The notes under the pieces are model-generated. The model did not search any database. It saw only the letters and a list, made by a program, of their open reading frames with translations, and was not told the DNA's origin. This document shows positions 1 through 9,429 of a stretch of 64,000 nucleotides of DNA, in pieces. Positions within the stretch are counted from its first letter, which is position 1. Each line of letters starts with the position of its first letter. The DNA is from Gammaproteobacteria bacterium (GTDB lineage: Bacteria; Pseudomonadota; Gammaproteobacteria; Steroidobacterales; Foliamicaceae): positions 204,680-268,679 of the forward strand of contig WTGP01000034.1 of NCBI GenBank assembly GCA_011523505.1, in the 5' to 3' direction. Position numbers and translations under genes: made by a program.

Positions 1-1292
1 TTGCGCCATCCGTACAGGGCCATGAAGCGGAACTTGCCCGCGGCTGCCGGCCGGACGCGGGCGATTTCGGATTCGATCAGGGCCAGGGCCTGGTCGTTCG
101 GCAACTGGTCGATCCGTGCCGAGGTCATGCCGGTGAAGGTCAGGATGAAACGGTGCCGGTCCTCTCCCGGCCGTTTCTCCATGACCCACATCGTCTGCAC
201 GGTGCCGTCGGTCCAGAACGAGGGTTCGAGGCCGTCCTCTTCCCAGTACGGCTCCTCGACGAGGCCGTAGGCGCGGGTCGTGCCGCGGTAGCCCAGCGAG
301 AGGACCGCTTCGGCCTGGCGCCCGGAGAAACCCGGCGACACCGAAATATTGCGCAGCGTCGAGAACGGCACCGCGGACACCACGAAATCGGCCCGGTAGC
401 GGCTGCCGTCCAGGCAGCGGACCTCGGCGCCGGATCCGGACAGGTCGATGGCCGCGGCGATCTTGCCCAGCCGGACCCGGTCGCCGAGCGCCGCGGCCAT
501 GGCTTCGGGCAGCCTCGACGTGCCGCCGGCGATGTTGCGGATTGCCGGAATCTCCTCGCCCTCCTCGTTGGTCCCCCCCAGGCCGAACGCAGTTTCCGTG
601 CTCTCCGACTGCGACCGGCCGAAATTCGCGTCGAACACGGTGCGGGTGCGCTCCTGCATGATGGCGAGACTGGAAGTCGTGCGCAGGTCCAGGTAGTAGC
701 CCGCGAGCCGGATAGCCTCGGGCGAGGCGCCGCTCTTTTGCAGCAATTCGAGCATCGGGACGTCGTAGGAAAAGAACTCGGGCGAAAGCCAGTCATCCAG
801 TTCCTTGAGCGGGTTCAGCCGGCCCAGCAGCGTCATGCCCACCAGCGACGGCGGTATCTCGCGCTCGCCGTCCGCCAGCTTGTTGACCGGCGAGTCGGCC
901 CAGTCCTCGGACCGCACCCAGGTTCCGTCCACGCAGTTGGACATCGGCATGATGAAGCGGTCCTGGGGTATGAGCTCCAGGTTCAGGCGCGAGCAGAGGT
1001 CGAGCGCACGGGCGTACGAACGGCCGATCTGGCTGGCGCCGTATTCGGGGCGCGTTTCAACGCCGTCGGCCGTGTAGGCCCGCCCGCCGACGCGTTGCGA
1101 GCCTTCCAGCACGATCACGTCAAGGCCGAAATCGGACAGCAGAAGCGCGCAGTTGAGTCCGCTCAGCCCCCCGCCGATCACGACCACCGAGGTTTTTTCC
1201 GCCGCAAGGCTCCTGGCCGGGCGCAGCAGCGGGTAGGAGAGCGTCAGCGCGGAAAGCGAGAGCGCTCCCTTGAGGACCTGCCTGCGCTTCAC
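1..1292 (-). CDS. FAD-dependent flavin amine oxidase family protein, 3' end outside window
   Basis: Exported FAD oxidoreductase of the flavin monoamine oxidase type. The GTG start gives MKRRQVLKGAL, a twin-arginine-like signal, followed by a dinucleotide-binding site (VVVIGGGLSGLNCALLL) and the acidic strand end plus GGR (GSQRVGGRAY). The reading frame stays open to the left edge, ending in RFMALYGWR, so the C-terminal FAD-contact motif lies outside. The closest relative in view is the protein encoded at 6763-8205, which shares the RRQ..KG signal and the overall layout. It is the last visible gene of a five-gene leftward operon (19 bases after the nitrilase gene). The substrate cannot be read from sequence. 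The start was chosen because it is the first start codon before the signal peptide. Confidence 0.85.
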   Translation of the reverse strand, partial: MKRRQVLKGALSLSALTLSYPLLRPARSLAAEKTSVVVIGGGLSGLNCALLLSDFGLDVIVLEGSQRVGGRAYTADGVETRPEYGASQIGRSYARALDLCSRLNLELIPQDRFIMPMSNCVDGTWVRSEDWADSPVNKLADGEREIPPSLVGMTLLGRLNPLKELDDWLSPEFFSYDVPMLELLQKSGASPEAIRLAGYYLDLRTTSSLAIMQERTRTVFDANFGRSQSESTETAFGLGGTNEEGEEIPAIRNIAGGTSRLPEAMAAALGDRVRLGKIAAAIDLSGSGAEVRCLDGSRYRADFVVSAVPFSTLRNISVSPGFSGRQAEAVLSLGYRGTTRAYGLVEEPYWEEDGLEPSFWTDGTVQTMWVMEKRPGEDRHRFILTFTGMTSARIDQLPNDQALALIESEIARVRPAAAGKFRFMALYGWR

Positions 1293-1311
1293 GACTCAGC
1301 TCCTGTGGGGG

Positions 1312-3381
1312 CTACACCTGGATCGATTCGCCTTCCAGCCGCTCCTGGTCCGCCAGCCGCGTGGCTTCCCTGGGCTTGAGGGCCGGCCCATAGACGCGGC
1401 TCGAAGTGACCGGCGCGTCCGGATCGACGCCGCTGGGCCGCACGAACACGCCCCGCGCGTAGTAGCTCTCGAGGCGCTCCTTCAGCGGACCGAAACCGAC
1501 GTAGGGGTTCTCCAGCGGATCGGGTCCCCAGAGGTTGTTCGGCAGTCCGACTTCGCCGGCATAGATATGGGCATAGACCTCGGGGTCGTCCCAAAGCGGC
1601 AGGTTCGTCAGGGCGTTTGCGCGGGCCCTTTGCAGTGCCTTCAGGTCCACTGTCGCAGTGAGTATGCAACCTCCCGGCCCGTCGGCCACGCCCTGGATCG
1701 TGCCGTCGAAGTTGACGGCCTTCGTGTGCCCGCGCATCTGGCTGGTCGGGAACTCGCCGTTGCCGTGATGGAAAAACTCCGACCCCGGCATGGGAGAGAG
1801 CACGTAGGCCGTGTTCTCGAAAGCGCGCGTCATGCGCGCGGCGTCCCAGCCGGACCGCTGGCTGCCGTGCCCCTCGGAGGTGGGATGAAGGATCACTTCG
1901 GCCCCGTATTTCGTGAGCATGCGCGCGATTTCCGGATGCGCCTGGTCGAAGCAGACCATGGTCGCCAGCCTGCCGATGCGCGTATCGGCCACCGGGAACA
2001 GGAAGTCGTAACCGAAGATGTCCAGGTAGCGGTCATAGACGCTGCTCGGCGTTGTGTCCGGCAGCGAACCCCAGACGTCGGCGCACTGGATCTTGCGGTA
2101 GCGATGAATCAGGTTCCCGGTGTCGTCCAGGATGAAGGCCGAGTTGAACACGTGCCCGGGCAGCCGGTCGTCGATCTCGAAGGTGGACCCGGCAATGAAG
2201 ATCTTGTGCTTGAGCGCGAAATCCTGCAGCAGTTCCATTTCCGGGCCCGGGTAGCGGATGGCCAGGCGCTGCAGCGTGATCGGCGAGCGAAAGCCGTGTC
2301 CGCCCTGGCCGTGCATGAAGAACTCGGGGAACACGGCCAGCTTGATGCTCGGGTTCGACGCCAGCCGCTCGGCCAGCCGCAGCGCCCGCTGCGTGTTGTC
2401 GCGCCTGAGATCGTCCGCGTCGTGCTCCCGCTTGATGATCTTGCCGACGGTCTGCGTGAGGATCACGTCGTATTGCTCGATGCGGTCGGTCCGCGAGGGG
2501 GCGGGGTTTTGCGCCAGCCTGCGCTCGCACTCGTCGATCCACGCGTCGCGGCCCCGCGGCGGGCTCGGCAGTTCTTCGGGACGCCGCTCGATCAGCCTCC
2601 CGTAGCCGTCGGCGTAGAGGTTGGCCCTGAGATGCAGCGGCTGCACGGCGAAGATGTCGTTGCGCCGGCGCCTCAGACGTTCAATATCGAGGTCGGGCAG
2701 CAGCAGGTCCGCCTCTCCGGCGGCGTGCGTCGTGGCGCCGGCGAAATCGATCAGGCTGGAGCAGGCGGGCCCGTTCGGCGTCCCGCCCACGGCCCCGGCC
2801 ACGGCCACATAGGAGGTGTTTTCCCAGGCGCGGGCCCGGCGGGCGTTGCGGCGCGACTCGAACAGGTGATCGCCGACCTCGGCCACCGGGTTGAGGATGA
2901 CCTCGGCGCCGGCCCAGGTGAGCGCACGCGCATAGTGCGCGAACAGCACGTCCTCGCCCGGCAGTATGCCCACCTGGCCGATGCCGGTGCTCGCAACCTT
3001 GAACTCGGCGGGCTGCCCGGTGGCGGCGGTCGCATCCTCGCCGAACCCGGTCACCAGGTCCGGAGAAATCTTGGGCGCCGTGAGCAGCGGCTCGCCCTCG
3101 GCCGAGAGCAGGAATCCGATGGTCGCGACGCCGGCCTTGCCCGCCACGCCGGCGGCGCCCGCAAGCATCACTTTTTCGGATGCGGCAATGTCGCCCAGCG
3201 CGGCGAGCAGCGCGTCCCGTTCGGGCGCGTCGTCCGCAGGAACGGCCTGCGGCAGCAGCAGCAGAGGCTCCGCCTTCGGGTCGAGCTGGCGGCGGCGCAC
3301 CAGTTTCATGGCGCCTTCGATATAAGCCGCGAGCGCGGCGGTGTCCCGGGCGTTCCAGGCCCTTTGAGAAATGATCAGCAT
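1312..3381 (-). CDS. Tandem nitrilase-superfamily protein (one degenerate, one intact carbon-nitrogen hydrolase domain)
   Basis: 689 residues, about twice the usual nitrilase length. The C-terminal domain (about 300-600) has the complete Glu-Lys-Cys triad: E353 in FPEFFMHG, K430 in RYRKIQCAD and C477 in MVCFDQAHPE. The N-terminal domain (about 1-245) aligns with the same fold but has Gln at the Glu position (LLPQAVP, residue 45) and Pro in place of the Cys (GILPGED, residue 141), so it is probably not catalytic. The family hydrolyses nitriles, amides or carbamoyl groups; the substrate here is unknown. No signal peptide is seen, so it is probably cytoplasmic. It sits between a transporter gene (37-base gap) and an amine oxidase gene (19-base gap) in one operon, which suggests degradation of an imported nitrogen compound; that is inference. 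Confidence 0.88.
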   Translation of the reverse strand: MLIISQRAWNARDTAALAAYIEGAMKLVRRRQLDPKAEPLLLLPQAVPADDAPERDALLAALGDIAASEKVMLAGAAGVAGKAGVATIGFLLSAEGEPLLTAPKISPDLVTGFGEDATAATGQPAEFKVASTGIGQVGILPGEDVLFAHYARALTWAGAEVILNPVAEVGDHLFESRRNARRARAWENTSYVAVAGAVGGTPNGPACSSLIDFAGATTHAAGEADLLLPDLDIERLRRRRNDIFAVQPLHLRANLYADGYGRLIERRPEELPSPPRGRDAWIDECERRLAQNPAPSRTDRIEQYDVILTQTVGKIIKREHDADDLRRDNTQRALRLAERLASNPSIKLAVFPEFFMHGQGGHGFRSPITLQRLAIRYPGPEMELLQDFALKHKIFIAGSTFEIDDRLPGHVFNSAFILDDTGNLIHRYRKIQCADVWGSLPDTTPSSVYDRYLDIFGYDFLFPVADTRIGRLATMVCFDQAHPEIARMLTKYGAEVILHPTSEGHGSQRSGWDAARMTRAFENTAYVLSPMPGSEFFHHGNGEFPTSQMRGHTKAVNFDGTIQGVADGPGGCILTATVDLKALQRARANALTNLPLWDDPEVYAHIYAGEVGLPNNLWGPDPLENPYVGFGPLKERLESYYARGVFVRPSGVDPDAPVTSSRVYGPALKPREATRLADQERLEGESIQV

Positions 3382-3418
3382 GTTTGCACTCCCGATTGAT
3401 TCATTCCGGCTAGCCGGT

Positions 3419-4915
3419 TCATGCCGTACTGGTGCCCTCGGCTTTCAGCATGGCCTGCAGCCGCCGGTTGATTTCCCGCTGCTTGTCCAGCGATACGTCG
3501 AACAGTGATGCCACCCACAGCACCAGGAAGCACCCGAGGACGCAGAATCCGGCGGAGAAATACGCCAGCGCTTCCACTTTTTCCCAGGGAACCGAGCCCA
3601 CCGGCGCGCCCGCCGGAAAGCCGATGATATCGAGGTAGATTCCGGTCAACAACACCATGACCGCGCCGGCGGTCTTGATGGCGAAACTCCCGAACCCGCT
3701 GATCAGCGCTTGCTGGCGCTTGCCGGTGTTGACTTCGTGCTCGTCGGCCACATCGGAGCCCAGCGATGCGATGGCCACCAGGTATACGCCCAGCAATACG
3801 CCCGCCGCCATGAACATGCCGATCAGCGCAAAGGCCAGTTCCCGGGACGCCGGCGGCGGTAGCAGCCCGAACACCGGCAGCAGCACCGCCAGCGCCGTCA
3901 GGCCGGTGTATCCGCACATGCCCACCGCAATGCAACGCTTGCGGTCCAGCGTCTTGACCGCGAACGGCAGGACGATGGCCCCGGTGGCGGCGCCGATGGC
4001 CTGGGCCGAGGCCAGCCACCCGGTCAGGTCGGCCGGCGTTTGCCACAGATAGGTGATCAGGTGCACCCGCAGCACCGAGATGGAACTGATGGCGAAGAAC
4101 ACCACGATGGCCAGCAACAGCGAACGGCGGACATTCGGCGTAACGGTCATGGCCGAGACGACGGCCTTGAGGGCCGCGACCGGCCCGATGCGAGGCTTCG
4201 GCCTTGGCGGCTCCAGCCGTTCGATCCCGACGACGGGTTTGAGCGTTCCGGCGATGTTGATCACCATCGCAAGGACTGCGACCGCCGCGAAGGCGGCGGC
4301 GAAGGGCGGGTAGTTGGACGGGTCCAGTTGTCCCCGCGAATAAGCGGCGCTTTCAAAAAAGAAGTAGCCGAAGGCCAGCAGCGGCAGGCCGATGCGGGCT
4401 CCCTGCATCCCGACGGTGCCGAAAGCCTTGATTCGCGGGCGCACGGTGATGTCGCGGCTGAGCTCGGCGCCCACGGCCTTGTAGGGCACGTGGAACAAGG
4501 TAATGAACAGCCGGTTGAGAATGGCGAAGAGCAGCAGCCAGGCAAACAGGCCGTACTGACCGAGCCCTGCCGGCGGCACGAACAGGGCATAGAAGCAAAA
4601 CCCGAAAGGCACGACGGCAAACATCATCAGGGTGTGCCGGCGTCCGTACTTCCAGCCCTGGGCGCGGTCGGACAGGAAGCCCACGTAAGGATCGGATATG
4701 GCATCGACGATCAGCGCAATCAGAATTGCGATGCCCGTCAATGTGCCCGACAGGCCATGCACCTGGGCATAGAGAAACAGGACGAAGGCGTTCCAGGACC
4801 AGTTCTTGATGCTGTCGGGAATGTTGCCGACCCCGAAGGCCACCATCGTGTGCAGCGGCGTCTTCAGCTCAAGCTGGTTGGCCCCCGAATGGCCGGGAAT
4901 GCCGGGCGCGGTCAC
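3419..4915 (-). CDS. MFS transporter of the GPH (glycoside-pentoside-hexuronide):cation symporter type
   Basis: About 498 residues with twelve predicted membrane segments. The family signature after helix 2 is present (DAISDPYVGFLSDRAQGWKYGRR), with the conserved Asp pair and the GRR turn. Such proteins import glycosides or related solutes with a cation; some MFS_2 members carry other substrates. The GTG start at 4915 is preferred over an ATG 24 bases upstream because it gives a four-base GTGA overlap with the stop of the preceding DUF1838 gene, a usual coupled arrangement. The gene is third in the leftward operon, so the cargo is probably the substrate of the neighbouring nitrilase or oxidase. 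Confidence 0.85.
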   Translation of the reverse strand: MTAPGIPGHSGANQLELKTPLHTMVAFGVGNIPDSIKNWSWNAFVLFLYAQVHGLSGTLTGIAILIALIVDAISDPYVGFLSDRAQGWKYGRRHTLMMFAVVPFGFCFYALFVPPAGLGQYGLFAWLLLFAILNRLFITLFHVPYKAVGAELSRDITVRPRIKAFGTVGMQGARIGLPLLAFGYFFFESAAYSRGQLDPSNYPPFAAAFAAVAVLAMVINIAGTLKPVVGIERLEPPRPKPRIGPVAALKAVVSAMTVTPNVRRSLLLAIVVFFAISSISVLRVHLITYLWQTPADLTGWLASAQAIGAATGAIVLPFAVKTLDRKRCIAVGMCGYTGLTALAVLLPVFGLLPPPASRELAFALIGMFMAAGVLLGVYLVAIASLGSDVADEHEVNTGKRQQALISGFGSFAIKTAGAVMVLLTGIYLDIIGFPAGAPVGSVPWEKVEALAYFSAGFCVLGCFLVLWVASLFDVSLDKQREINRRLQAMLKAEGTSTA

Positions 4916-5784
4916 GCCTTGCCGTCCTCGCCGATCCACTCCTTCATTTCAGGACGGTAATGATGCAATTGCTCCAGGTACTCCGGCGGCAGGCTCTCGA
5001 CGTCGCGCGCCTTGTGCCCGGACGCGTGCCAGACGGCAATGCCCGCATCCGCCGGCATCTTCATCCAGCGCTGAAACGGCGCGACGAAGGTCGAGTTGAA
5101 CCGGGTCTCCAGGCGCGGCGTGGCGAAATCGGCCGCCGCCGCCCGGCTCAGAAAGCCCGTAGCGAACTCCTTCATCGGAATCGGCCGCCCTTCGGGACGG
5201 TCCTTGTAGCCGTTGTGCATCGCATAGTCGCCCTGGGCGGTCCAGAGCAGATGGATGACTGCCTCGAACCCCGAGTTTTCGTCCCTTTCGACGATGCCGC
5301 GCTCATCGTGAAACACGACCCGCTGGGCGCCGGAAATATTCGGCTCGACGGTGAGTTCCTCGCCGGTAATCGGGTTGCGCCAGGGTTTGCCGCTCAAGGT
5401 CTCGTTCGTTTCCGGGTCCTTGAGCAAGGTGAAGATCCGGTACTGGAACTGGTATTCGCCGCCGCCGAGATCGACGATGCGCTTCATCTCGCAGCCTTCC
5501 AGGCGGAACAACAGTTCGGGATGGCGGTCTTCGTAGATAGCCAGGTAGGCGCCCCGCCACCATTGCGGCGAGATCCGGCCCGACAGGTCGCCCATGGAGC
5601 GCAGGAAATTGTGGAAGGTCTTCTGCGGGTCCAGCATCCAGGGGTCCTTGAGGTCCGGCGAATCCTCGAGTTCCGTCGCGAAACCCGTCTCCGGCAGGAA
5701 TCCCGCGATTCCCGGCAGCAGTCCCAGCCCGGCCGCGCCCAGCAGCCCGCGCCGATCAACTAAAAATCTGTCGTTCTTGTTCAT
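4912..5784 (-). CDS. Exported DUF1838 family protein
   Basis: 290 residues. The N-terminus has a twin-arginine-like signal (DRRGLLGAAGLGLL). The body resembles DUF1838: GAYLAIYEDRHPELLFRLEG, then TLLKDPETNETL followed by WRNPITGEELTV. The biochemical role of this family is unknown to me. A second, more distant copy is encoded immediately upstream (9-base gap), so the two probably arose by duplication or act as a pair. It is translationally coupled to the transporter gene by a four-base overlap. The cysteine content is low and no metal-binding motif is obvious. Confidence 0.75.
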   Translation of the reverse strand: MNKNDRFLVDRRGLLGAAGLGLLPGIAGFLPETGFATELEDSPDLKDPWMLDPQKTFHNFLRSMGDLSGRISPQWWRGAYLAIYEDRHPELLFRLEGCEMKRIVDLGGGEYQFQYRIFTLLKDPETNETLSGKPWRNPITGEELTVEPNISGAQRVVFHDERGIVERDENSGFEAVIHLLWTAQGDYAMHNGYKDRPEGRPIPMKEFATGFLSRAAAADFATPRLETRFNSTFVAPFQRWMKMPADAGIAVWHASGHKARDVESLPPEYLEQLHHYRPEMKEWIGEDGKA

Positions 5785-5793
5785 GCATCCCCT

Positions 5794-6708
5794 CTAATCC
5801 TGCAAACGCCCCATCGCCTTGAGCCTGCGCGCGAACCGCGAAGGCTCGCTGTCGAATTCGGGCGACTGTTCGAATCGGTCGCCCAGGTCGGCGTGCGCGG
5901 CGGCAAGGTAGTCCTCGTCCAGGTCCTCAAGGGACGTGATCTTATAGCCTTGCACGTGCCAAAGCAGGTGGCCGGGACGGTCCGCCATCTCCATCCACGG
6001 AAAAAACGGCATCAGGACGTGGCCGGCGAAGTTGGCCGGCACGCTGCTGCGGTCCGGGTCGGCGAGGTCGCTGCTGCGCGCGAACATGCTGAGCTTCGAT
6101 CCCGCCGGCGGGCGAATGAACTCGTCCGGCCACCGGTTCTCGCCCTGGAACGACACGGTGCCGCCGACCTGCCGGATCACGACATCGAAATCCGAAGCCG
6201 CGTAGAACTCCGGGTAGGCCCTGCGCATGACGCGATAGACCACGCCGCGCGGCGAAATCTCCCGCCCCTCGGTCATGCGGCTGATATTGGGCCGGACCGC
6301 GTTGCGCGCGCCCGTGAACGGGTTGTCGAACTCGCGCATCACCTGGTCGCTTTCGAAATCGCAGTAGTAGCTGACCAGGCTGTCGAAGCTCAGGAATTCC
6401 GTATCCGAGAGCGGCCGGATCCACTGCTGCTCGCAGCCTTTCACCCGCACGGCCGGCACGAGCTGATCGGGCGGCAGAAAGGCATAGACCTCGGCGCGCG
6501 TGGCCCAGATCACGCGCCCGGCATCCAGCCGCGCGCTGGCCTTGACGAAGGTGCGCACGCGCGATCCCGGGTCGTCGATATCAAGCGCCGCATCTCCATC
6601 GGTCGTTGCGCCGGCGGCCGAATCCGCGCCCCAGCCGGCCGCGAGGACGGCGCTGCCGCCCAGCATGCCCAGCAGCCGCCTTCGGTGCATCGACCATTCC
6701 GCGTTCAT
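5794..6708 (-). CDS. Exported DUF1838 family protein, second copy
   Basis: 304 residues from the ATG at 6708; an internal ATG at 6690 (MHRRRLLGMLGG) would put the twin-arginine signal right at the N-terminus and is a good alternative. Like its neighbour it has the block with DNPFTGARN in place of RNPITGEEL, and a similar C-terminal WHVQGYKI segment (compare WHASGHKA), which supports homology. Function unknown. It is the first gene of the five-gene leftward operon and is transcribed away from the flavin oxidase gene across a 54-base gap, so the promoters of both units should lie in that gap or inside the first codons. Confidence 0.72.
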   Translation of the reverse strand: MNAEWSMHRRRLLGMLGGSAVLAAGWGADSAAGATTDGDAALDIDDPGSRVRTFVKASARLDAGRVIWATRAEVYAFLPPDQLVPAVRVKGCEQQWIRPLSDTEFLSFDSLVSYYCDFESDQVMREFDNPFTGARNAVRPNISRMTEGREISPRGVVYRVMRRAYPEFYAASDFDVVIRQVGGTVSFQGENRWPDEFIRPPAGSKLSMFARSSDLADPDRSSVPANFAGHVLMPFFPWMEMADRPGHLLWHVQGYKITSLEDLDEDYLAAAHADLGDRFEQSPEFDSEPSRFARRLKAMGRLQD

Positions 6709-6762
6709 AGGGCGGACAAGTTTACGGGACACCTTCCGGCGCCGGGCGTACACTTTGACTCC
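6709..6762. promoter_or_regulatory. Short divergent intergenic region
   Basis: Only 54 bases separate the starts of two divergent units, a DUF1838-led operon to the left and a flavin oxidase gene to the right. Promoters for both directions must be packed here or overlap the coding ends. I see no clear sigma-70 pair and no strong operator palindrome, so the call rests on gene layout only. Confidence 0.3.
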
Positions 6763-8205
6763 ATGACACGACGCATCAGCCGGCGGCAAGCGCTCAAGGG
6801 CCTGGGCGCGACCGCGGTCGCACCCGCGATCGGCTGGCCCAACGCCGTGCGCGCCACGACGCAGTCGGACGTCATCGTGATCGGCGCCGGGCTCTCCGGG
6901 CTCTACGCGGCCTCGCTGCTGGCCGAAGAGGGCGCCACGGTCACGGTGCTGGAGGCGCAGGACCGCCTGGGCGGGCGCCTGGAAAGCTTCTACGACCTTC
7001 CCGGAGCGCCGGAAGCGGGCGGCGACAGCATTCTCGGTGGGTATGCGCGGGTGCAGTCCACCGCGCAGCGGCTGGGCCTGCGCCTGATCGACCATTCGTC
7101 GAAAAGCGGCCTGTCGAAACCGGAAATCGCGCTGAAAGGCGAGATCATTCCGCGCGCGGCCTGGCCGGAACACCCGCTGAACCTGCTGCCGGCCGGTTCG
7201 AAGGGCGAGTTTCCCGGCCGGCGGTTCTTCGAGAAAGTCGTGACGGCCAACAATCCGCTGGCCAGTCACGACGAGTGGCTGCTGCCGGAAAGCGCCGTGC
7301 TGGACGAGTCGGTTTACGAGTTCCTGAAATCCGTGGGCTGGAGCGACGGTACGATCGCGCAGAACTACGAGACCAACATCGGCCGCGGCACATCGGCCCA
7401 CGATGTTTCGATATTGACCTGGTACTTCCGCGTGGCCTGGAACGAGGTGCAGCGGCAACTGGGCTCGCTGTTCGCAAAGGTCGAGGGCGGCAACCAGCGG
7501 CTTCCCGAGGCCATGGCGGCCGCGTTGCCGGGCGACGTGCTGCTGGAACGGCGGGTCGCCGGGATTGCGCAGGACCGCGCGGGCGTCGAAGTCCTGACCG
7601 ACGACGGCGGGCGGCACCTGGCGCGGCACGCGATCTGCACGCTGCCCGTCGCCCCATTGCGCTGGGTGGGTTTCGACCCGGTCCTGCCGCCGGTGCTCGC
7701 GCGCGCGACGAAAACGCTGCCCTCGATGATGATCACCAAGATCGTCCTGCAAGCCGAGCAGCCCTTCTGGGAAGACGACGGGCTGGATCCCGCCATGTGG
7801 ACCGACACGCCGCTGGGCGAGGTGCGTGCGCTGCGCCAGTCGGCCGACAGCCCTGAAATCACCGGGCTGATCGCCCGCGCACGCGGCTTCAACGCCCAAA
7901 GGCTGGACCGGCTCGGCGAATCGGCCGCGCGCGAGTTGGTCGTGAGCGAGTACGAGCGCCTCCGTCCCGCGGCGCGCGGCAAACTGAAGGCCGTTGGCTA
8001 CAAGAGCTGGACCATGGACCCCCATGCCGGGGGCGCCTGGACCGAATGGCAGCCCGGCCAGCTCCACGCCTACCTGCCGGCCTTCTCCGAACCCTTCCGG
8101 CGCGTGTACTTCTGCGGCGAGCACACCGCCATGTCGAACCGCGGCATGGAAGCCGCCATGGAATCCGCCGAACGCGCCGCCATCGGCGCGCTGCTGGAGC
8201 TATAG
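6763..8205 (+). CDS. FAD-dependent flavin amine oxidase family protein
   Basis: 480 residues. A twin-arginine-like signal (MTRRISRRQALKGLG) is followed by the FAD-binding motif VIVIGAGLSGLYAASLL, the acidic end of strand 2 and GGR (EAQDRLGGR). The C-terminal FAD-contact segment is also present (YFCGEHTAMSNRGMEAAMESAERAA). This is the complete layout of flavin monoamine oxidases and related exported oxidases. It is a paralogue of the partial oxidase at the left edge; the two bracket the DUF1838, transporter and nitrilase genes. The substrate is unknown; an amine or other reduced compound handled in the periplasm would fit. Its last six bases overlap the end of the convergent MFS gene. Confidence 0.88.
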   Translation: MTRRISRRQALKGLGATAVAPAIGWPNAVRATTQSDVIVIGAGLSGLYAASLLAEEGATVTVLEAQDRLGGRLESFYDLPGAPEAGGDSILGGYARVQSTAQRLGLRLIDHSSKSGLSKPEIALKGEIIPRAAWPEHPLNLLPAGSKGEFPGRRFFEKVVTANNPLASHDEWLLPESAVLDESVYEFLKSVGWSDGTIAQNYETNIGRGTSAHDVSILTWYFRVAWNEVQRQLGSLFAKVEGGNQRLPEAMAAALPGDVLLERRVAGIAQDRAGVEVLTDDGGRHLARHAICTLPVAPLRWVGFDPVLPPVLARATKTLPSMMITKIVLQAEQPFWEDDGLDPAMWTDTPLGEVRALRQSADSPEITGLIARARGFNAQRLDRLGESAARELVVSEYERLRPAARGKLKAVGYKSWTMDPHAGGAWTEWQPGQLHAYLPAFSEPFRRVYFCGEHTAMSNRGMEAAMESAERAAIGALLEL

Positions 8206-9429
8206 AACCGGGCTGGATTCCGCGCTGCGGCCGCCCTCGGCCCAGCGCATTGCGGCGAAGGTGGCTGCTCCGCACAGAGCGTACGCCGCCGTCAGTGAAT
8301 TGAGCGTTCCGTCGAAGCTGTAGCCGACGAACGCACCGAACGGCACCGACACCATCGTGGGCAAGGAAGTGACCACGGTGGCGCCGATGCCCGCGATGTG
8401 TCCCAGCGGCCTCATGGCGAGCGCGCTGAGATTGCCGAACAGCAGGCCGGCCCACACGAACACGCACAACTGGTAGGTCATGAACAGCCAGAAGGGCGGA
8501 ACGCCGCCCAGCGCGACGGTGAGCGCCCACGCCGCCGCCGCTGCAATCGTGAAGGCGATGATGGCTATCGTGGAGAGCCGGCGCATCCCGTACTTCAGCA
8601 CCAGGCGCCCGTTCACGAACGACATGCAGGCGATGACGAGCGCCAGCGAGCCGAAGTAGAAGGGAAACAGCGCGCCGGTGTCATAGACGTCCTGGTAAAT
8701 CTGCTGGGCGGCGCTGATATAGGCGAGAAACGGCGTGAACAGGAGGCCGCTGGCCAGCGTGTAGCCCAGCGCGGACCGGATCTTCACGACCTCCACCGCG
8801 GCGCTGCCGATGGCCGACAGCGACATCGGCCGCCGGCGCGCGGCGGGCAGGGTTTCCGGCTGCCGGACCGCGAACCAGACGAACGCGACCACGGCAATGC
8901 CGAAGAACGTCGCGAATATGGCCCGCCAGCCGGCCAGCCACTCGATCCCCTGTCCCAGCGCCGGGGCGATCGTTGGCGCGAGGATGAACAGCGAGGTCGC
9001 GAAGGACATCAGCCGCGCCATCTGGCGGCCTTCGTACTGATCGCGCACCAGCGCCATGGTCACGACGCGGGGTCCCGCCACCCCGATGCCCTGCAGGACC
9101 CGACCCACGATCATCACCTCGAAGGTTCGCGCGAAAACGCTCATCAGGGACCCGGCCATGAACAGGATCAGGCCCAGATGTATGGCCGGCTTGCGCCCGA
9201 CGCGGTCCGACAGCGGTCCGAAGAAAAACTGACCGCCGGCGAGGCCCAGGAAAACCGCCGCGATGACGAACTGCACGTCGTTGCGGTTCACTACCCCGAG
9301 GTCTTCGCCGATGGCCGGCAGCGCCGGCAGCATCCCGTCGATCGCCAGCGCCCCGAGCGAAATCAACAGCGCGATGAGCGGAACGAACTCGCCCGTGCGC
9401 AGGGCAGGGGTGGCGGCGGGCTGGTTCAT
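8200..9429 (-). CDS. MFS efflux transporter, Bcr/CflA (drug-resistance) type
   Basis: 409 residues with twelve hydrophobic segments. The loop 2-3 motif is GPLSDRVGRKP and the helix 5 region has the glycine- and proline-rich pattern of drug:proton antiporters (LQGIGVAGPRVVTMALVRDQYEG). The start MLPALPAIGEDL near the first helix is also typical of the Bcr/CflA branch. Probable function: proton-driven export of a small molecule through the inner membrane. It converges on the flavin oxidase gene and is divergent from the M24 peptidase gene (95-base gap), so it may be transcribed alone. Confidence 0.85.
   Translation of the reverse strand: MNQPAATPALRTGEFVPLIALLISLGALAIDGMLPALPAIGEDLGVVNRNDVQFVIAAVFLGLAGGQFFFGPLSDRVGRKPAIHLGLILFMAGSLMSVFARTFEVMIVGRVLQGIGVAGPRVVTMALVRDQYEGRQMARLMSFATSLFILAPTIAPALGQGIEWLAGWRAIFATFFGIAVVAFVWFAVRQPETLPAARRRPMSLSAIGSAAVEVVKIRSALGYTLASGLLFTPFLAYISAAQQIYQDVYDTGALFPFYFGSLALVIACMSFVNGRLVLKYGMRRLSTIAIIAFTIAAAAAWALTVALGGVPPFWLFMTYQLCVFVWAGLLFGNLSALAMRPLGHIAGIGATVVTSLPTMVSVPFGAFVGYSFDGTLNSLTAAYALCGAATFAAMRWAEGGRSAESSPVL

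Noticed and set aside
140..4960. Long open frames on the plus strand in the first 5 kb
   Set aside because: High-GC shadows of the minus-strand operon; Arg- and Ala-rich composition, no domain, and each is fully covered by a clear minus-strand gene.
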